Origin: JBKDZL01 sp047971145
GTDB lineage: Bacteria > Bacillota_I > Bacilli_A > Erysipelotrichales > Erysipelotrichaceae
Length of the DNA stretch: 8,551 nucleotides
Direction of reading: 5' to 3'
NCBI GenBank assembly: GCA_047971145.1
Contig: JBKDZL010000063.1
Coordinates: 1 to 8,551 of the forward strand
The notes below the pieces were generated by a model. The model was given only the letters and a program-made list of their open reading frames with translations, was not told the DNA's origin and did no database searches. Below are positions 6,400 through 8,551 of the stretch, piece by piece. The translations under genes were made by a program, and so were the position numbers. Position 1 is the stretch's first letter; the number at the start of each line of letters is the position of its first letter.

Positions 6400-6408
6400 A
6401 TTATATCA
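6400..6408 (-). promoter_or_regulatory. Extended -10 promoter of the HAD gene, giving a leaderless or near-leaderless mRNA
   Basis: The - strand reads TGATATAAT, an extended -10 element with perfect TATAAT (6405-6400). Only AACTCT separates it from the ATG at 6393, so transcription would be expected to begin at or within a base or two of the start codon. The -35 position (TAGAAT, 6428-6423) matches only three of six bases, as often seen with extended -10 promoters. Confidence 0.6.
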
Positions 6409-6412
6409 CAAA

Positions 6413-6434
6413 CTTTTATAACATTCTATAAAAG
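6413..6434. repeat. Perfect inverted repeat over the -35 region of the HAD promoter, operator candidate
   Basis: Arms CTTTTATA and TATAAAAG (8 bases each, perfect) flank a 6-base centre, ACATTC on the + strand. The repeat ends four bases upstream of the extended -10 and covers the expected -35, a usual repressor position. As a hairpin it would be weak (only A-T pairs apart from the outermost C-G) and has just three T's after it on the - strand, so a terminator role for the lipoprotein gene upstream is less convincing. Confidence 0.45.
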
Positions 6435-6465
6435 CATTAGCACTTAATCAGAGATTATTAACCCT

Positions 6466-6494
6466 AAAAATAATTAAAATAAGTAGACTTACTT
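6466..6494 (-). terminator. Weak candidate terminator after the BMP lipoprotein gene
   Basis: On the - strand AAGTA and TACTT (6494-6490 with 6485-6481) form a 5-pair hairpin with loop AGTC, followed by ATTTTAATTATTTTT. The stem is short and GC-poor, so this is a low-confidence call. The 128-base gap holds no other gene that I can see. Confidence 0.3.
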
Positions 6495-6521
6495 GAAGCT
6501 CCAAAACCAACACAGTAGTTT

Positions 6522-7577
6522 TTAATTATTTGTGATTTGCTCATCACTCACCACCAGACTACCACCTTTAATAGCTGATATTATTTCTGTAATAGCAGAA
6601 ATTTCCTGAGCACTAAGATTACGATTTTCAGTTAACTCGATACTAATACCATCATTTAAAATTCCAAAATTATAACCATGGACACTGCCACCTTGAATGG
6701 TGTTATTCAAATATTTATTAAAGAAGGTAGCAAAAGCAGATTCATAATTTTTTATCACTGAAGTTAAATATACCGATTCGCCATCTGCCAACAAAACACT
6801 TAAATACTGATCGAAACCATAGCCAATTAAATAGCTCTGATAGCTATCATTGACCTGTTTTAATTTTTCAACTAAATAAGAATCCAAATGAAAAGCAGGT
6901 GCATAAGTACTATAAATTTCACTAGTATTATAAACCTCACCAATCAGAGATTCAACACTTTGTAAGCCAGCTTCAGTTGAACTTTGCTGTAACAAAATAA
7001 CATTAGCACTACCAATATGGCTACTAATACCAGCCAAATATCCTCGATAACCACTCAAATCATCACTAGCACTAGCTAAGTATAAAAAATTATCGCCATT
7101 ATTAGACTTCGCAGAAATAGCACTAGCAACACCAGCTAAATAACCTAATTGATAATCATCAAAATCAAGGCTATAAACATTGGGATTATCACTACTATTT
7201 TCAATATAAATATACTTAGAACTAAAATGATCAGCCGCAACAGTATCAACCACCTCATCAAATTCATCACCATATAAAATGACAAAATCAGTATTGCTCT
7301 TTTCTGATTGGCTTCTTAAAACGACTTCATAATTATCATCAGTAATTGCTAAAGCATCAAAACAATCATTATCCTTATCAACACTGTTACTATAATAAGA
7401 AGCAAATGCATCATAAACATATTTATTATCATAATTCTCATAAGCAGCAGCATTTAACAGTAAGGTAGATTCAACATCACATCCCAACACAGGTGTAGTA
7501 TCGTTGGCACAACCAATTAGAATAACACTCAACATTAATAGTAGTATTACTTTAATAATCTTCATCTGTCTTAGCAT
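6522..7577 (-). CDS. BMP/PnrA-family (Med-like) substrate-binding lipoprotein
   Basis: This is a membrane-anchored extracellular binding protein of the BMP (basic membrane protein) family. Members such as PnrA bind purine nucleosides for ABC import; the Bacillus member Med is instead a regulator of competence. From the start used here it has 351 residues: a signal peptide with a hydrophobic core (10-21) and lipobox L-I-G-C with the lipidated cysteine at 23. The family appears in FDDYQLGYLAG (139-149), GYGFDQY (252-258), SVIKN (273-277) and NFGILNDGI (303-311). Ligand residues are diverged, so the substrate is not predicted, and no transporter genes are adjacent. I chose the ATG at 7577 because AAGGG lies six bases upstream; the ATG at 7565 would also leave a good signal peptide. 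Either start lies inside ftsK, so the genes are co-transcribed and probably translationally coupled. Confidence 0.85.
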   Translation of the reverse strand: MLRQMKIIKVILLLMLSVILIGCANDTTPVLGCDVESTLLLNAAAYENYDNKYVYDAFASYYSNSVDKDNDCFDALAITDDNYEVVLRSQSEKSNTDFVILYGDEFDEVVDTVAADHFSSKYIYIENSSDNPNVYSLDFDDYQLGYLAGVASAISAKSNNGDNFLYLASASDDLSGYRGYLAGISSHIGSANVILLQQSSTEAGLQSVESLIGEVYNTSEIYSTYAPAFHLDSYLVEKLKQVNDSYQSYLIGYGFDQYLSVLLADGESVYLTSVIKNYESAFATFFNKYLNNTIQGGSVHGYNFGILNDGISIELTENRNLSAQEISAITEIISAIKGGSLVVSDEQITNN

Positions 7578-8550
7578 AAACCACCCTTGGTTTAGATCCA
7601 TTTTGAGGACCAACCACTCCTCTAGTTTCTAGCACATCTATTAATTTAGCCGCTCTATTATAACCAATGCTAAATCTTCTTTGTAATAATGAAGCACTTG
7701 CTTTTTGAGATGAGATAACATACTCTTTTACTTCATCATATAAAGGATCATTGTTTTTCACCACAAAACCATCATCAGCATCATCATCAAGATCTAAATT
7801 ATCAAAAGATGGGTCAAAATTAGCTGCACATTGATTAGAAACAAAATCACAAATTTTATCGATTTCTTCATCACTGATATACATACCCTGAATTCTCAAA
7901 GGTGAGGAAGCCCCGGCTGGCAAATACAACATATCACCATAACCTAATAAACGCTCAGCTCCATTACCATCTAAAATAACACGAGAATCAATCGCAGAAC
8001 TAACTGCGAAGGCAATACGACTAGGTATATTAGCCTTAATTACCCCAGTAATTACATTAGTTGATGGTCTTTGAGTAGCTACAATCAAATGAATACCAGC
8101 TGCTCTAGCTAATTGTGTAATACGCTGAATACTACTCTCAACATCCTTTCCAGCCACTAACATTAAATCAGCTAACTCATCAATAATAACCACGATATAT
8201 GGCATATCAACTAATTCATCATTTTTACCTTTATCTTGCAACTTATGATAAGCCGCAATATTTCTAACACCCTGTTCTCTAAAAGCATTATATCTAGCAT
8301 CCATAATTTGAACAACAATATCTAAAGCTCTCGCAGCTTCACTAGCTTCAGTAATAATCGGTGTTAATAAATGAGGTATCTTTTCAAAAGCAGAAAACTC
8401 TACTTTTTTAGGATCCACCAACATCAACTTAACTTCCTCAGGATTGGCATTTAAAATAATATTACTAATAATACCATTTAAACAAACCGACTTACCAGAG
8501 CCTGTAGCACCAGCTACTAATAGATGAGGCATTTTATTCAATTCCATATA
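7552..8550 (-). CDS. ftsK: DNA translocase FtsK/SpoIIIE, C-terminal motor and gamma domain (partial, cut by right edge)
   Basis: FtsK/SpoIIIE pumps double-stranded DNA through the closing division septum. The visible 332 codons contain the RecA-like motor and DNA-reading domain. Numbered from the first visible methionine (8547): Walker A GATGSGKS (13-20), DPKKVEFSAF (45-54), Walker B VVIIDELADLM (119-129), and the highly conserved run ARAAGIHLIVATQRPSTNVI (147-166), then GYGDMLYLPAGASSPLRIQG (202-221). An acidic linker (about 244-260, rich in D) leads to the winged-helix gamma domain (267-323; SASLLQRRFSIGYNRAAKLID), which in relatives reads orientation sequences on the chromosome. That methionine is internal: the frame stays open to the edge (preceding codon TAT), and the membrane domain, linker and alpha domain lie outside. 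Its end overlaps the lipoprotein gene. Confidence 0.97.
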   Translation of the reverse strand, partial: YMELNKMPHLLVAGATGSGKSVCLNGIISNIILNANPEEVKLMLVDPKKVEFSAFEKIPHLLTPIITEASEAARALDIVVQIMDARYNAFREQGVRNIAAYHKLQDKGKNDELVDMPYIVVIIDELADLMLVAGKDVESSIQRITQLARAAGIHLIVATQRPSTNVITGVIKANIPSRIAFAVSSAIDSRVILDGNGAERLLGYGDMLYLPAGASSPLRIQGMYISDEEIDKICDFVSNQCAANFDPSFDNLDLDDDADDGFVVKNNDPLYDEVKEYVISSQKASASLLQRRFSIGYNRAAKLIDVLETRGVVGPQNGSKPRVVYAKTDEDY

Positions 8551-8551
8551 A

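Noticed and set aside
7578..7613. Longer N-terminus for the BMP lipoprotein starting at 7613.
   Set aside because: It would put 12 extra residues, including a tryptophan and an acidic residue, before the signal peptide. The ATG at 7577 has a better ribosome binding site and leaves a normal lipoprotein signal.
8545..8547. True start codon of ftsK at 8547.
   Set aside because: The methionine sits just before Walker A in the middle of the FtsK motor, and the frame remains open to the window edge. It is an internal residue of a longer protein.
1..8551. CRISPR arrays, tRNA or rRNA genes, riboswitches, defence or phage modules.
   Set aside because: Reading both strands I saw no regularly spaced repeats, no tRNA-like or rRNA segments, and no recognisable riboswitch or defence gene. 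Apart from the IS3 fossil the content is ordinary chromosomal.

Overview
The window is AT-rich and looks like a low-GC Gram-positive chromosome (Bacillota; Bacilli or Erysipelotrichia-like is an inference, not proven). Strong GGAGG-type ribosome binding sites, two likely lipoproteins, a PTS enzyme I and an FtsK motor support this. Tryptophan is read from TGG, and TGA ends two of the genes (positions 1888 and 5725), so the standard bacterial code applies, not the mycoplasma code.

Layout. Positions 1-605 are on the + strand: the tail of an unidentified gene overlaps an unrecognised small lipoprotein gene. Positions 606-906 have no intact gene. They hold a decayed fragment of an IS3-family insertion sequence on the - strand, with one recognisable terminal repeat and a frameshifted transposase C-terminus. 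A hairpin in it could stop + strand transcription.

Everything from 907 to the right edge lies on the - strand, read right to left: the C-terminal motor of FtsK (cut by the edge), an overlapping BMP/PnrA-like lipoprotein gene, a HAD phosphatase/phosphoglucomutase-like gene, ptsI, galE, and two tandem paralogous serine hydrolases of the beta-lactamase/PBP fold. I infer four transcription units: ftsK-BMP lipoprotein; the HAD gene; ptsI, which ends in a good intrinsic terminator; and galE plus the two hydrolases.

The genes fit sugar uptake and handling (ptsI, HAD, galE), envelope or muropeptide-related chemistry (galE, the hydrolases) and chromosome segregation (ftsK). I see no new multi-gene system. 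The most interesting points are the IS3 fossil, inverted repeats placed over the HAD and ptsI promoters, a probably leaderless HAD transcript, and the tandem hydrolase pair.
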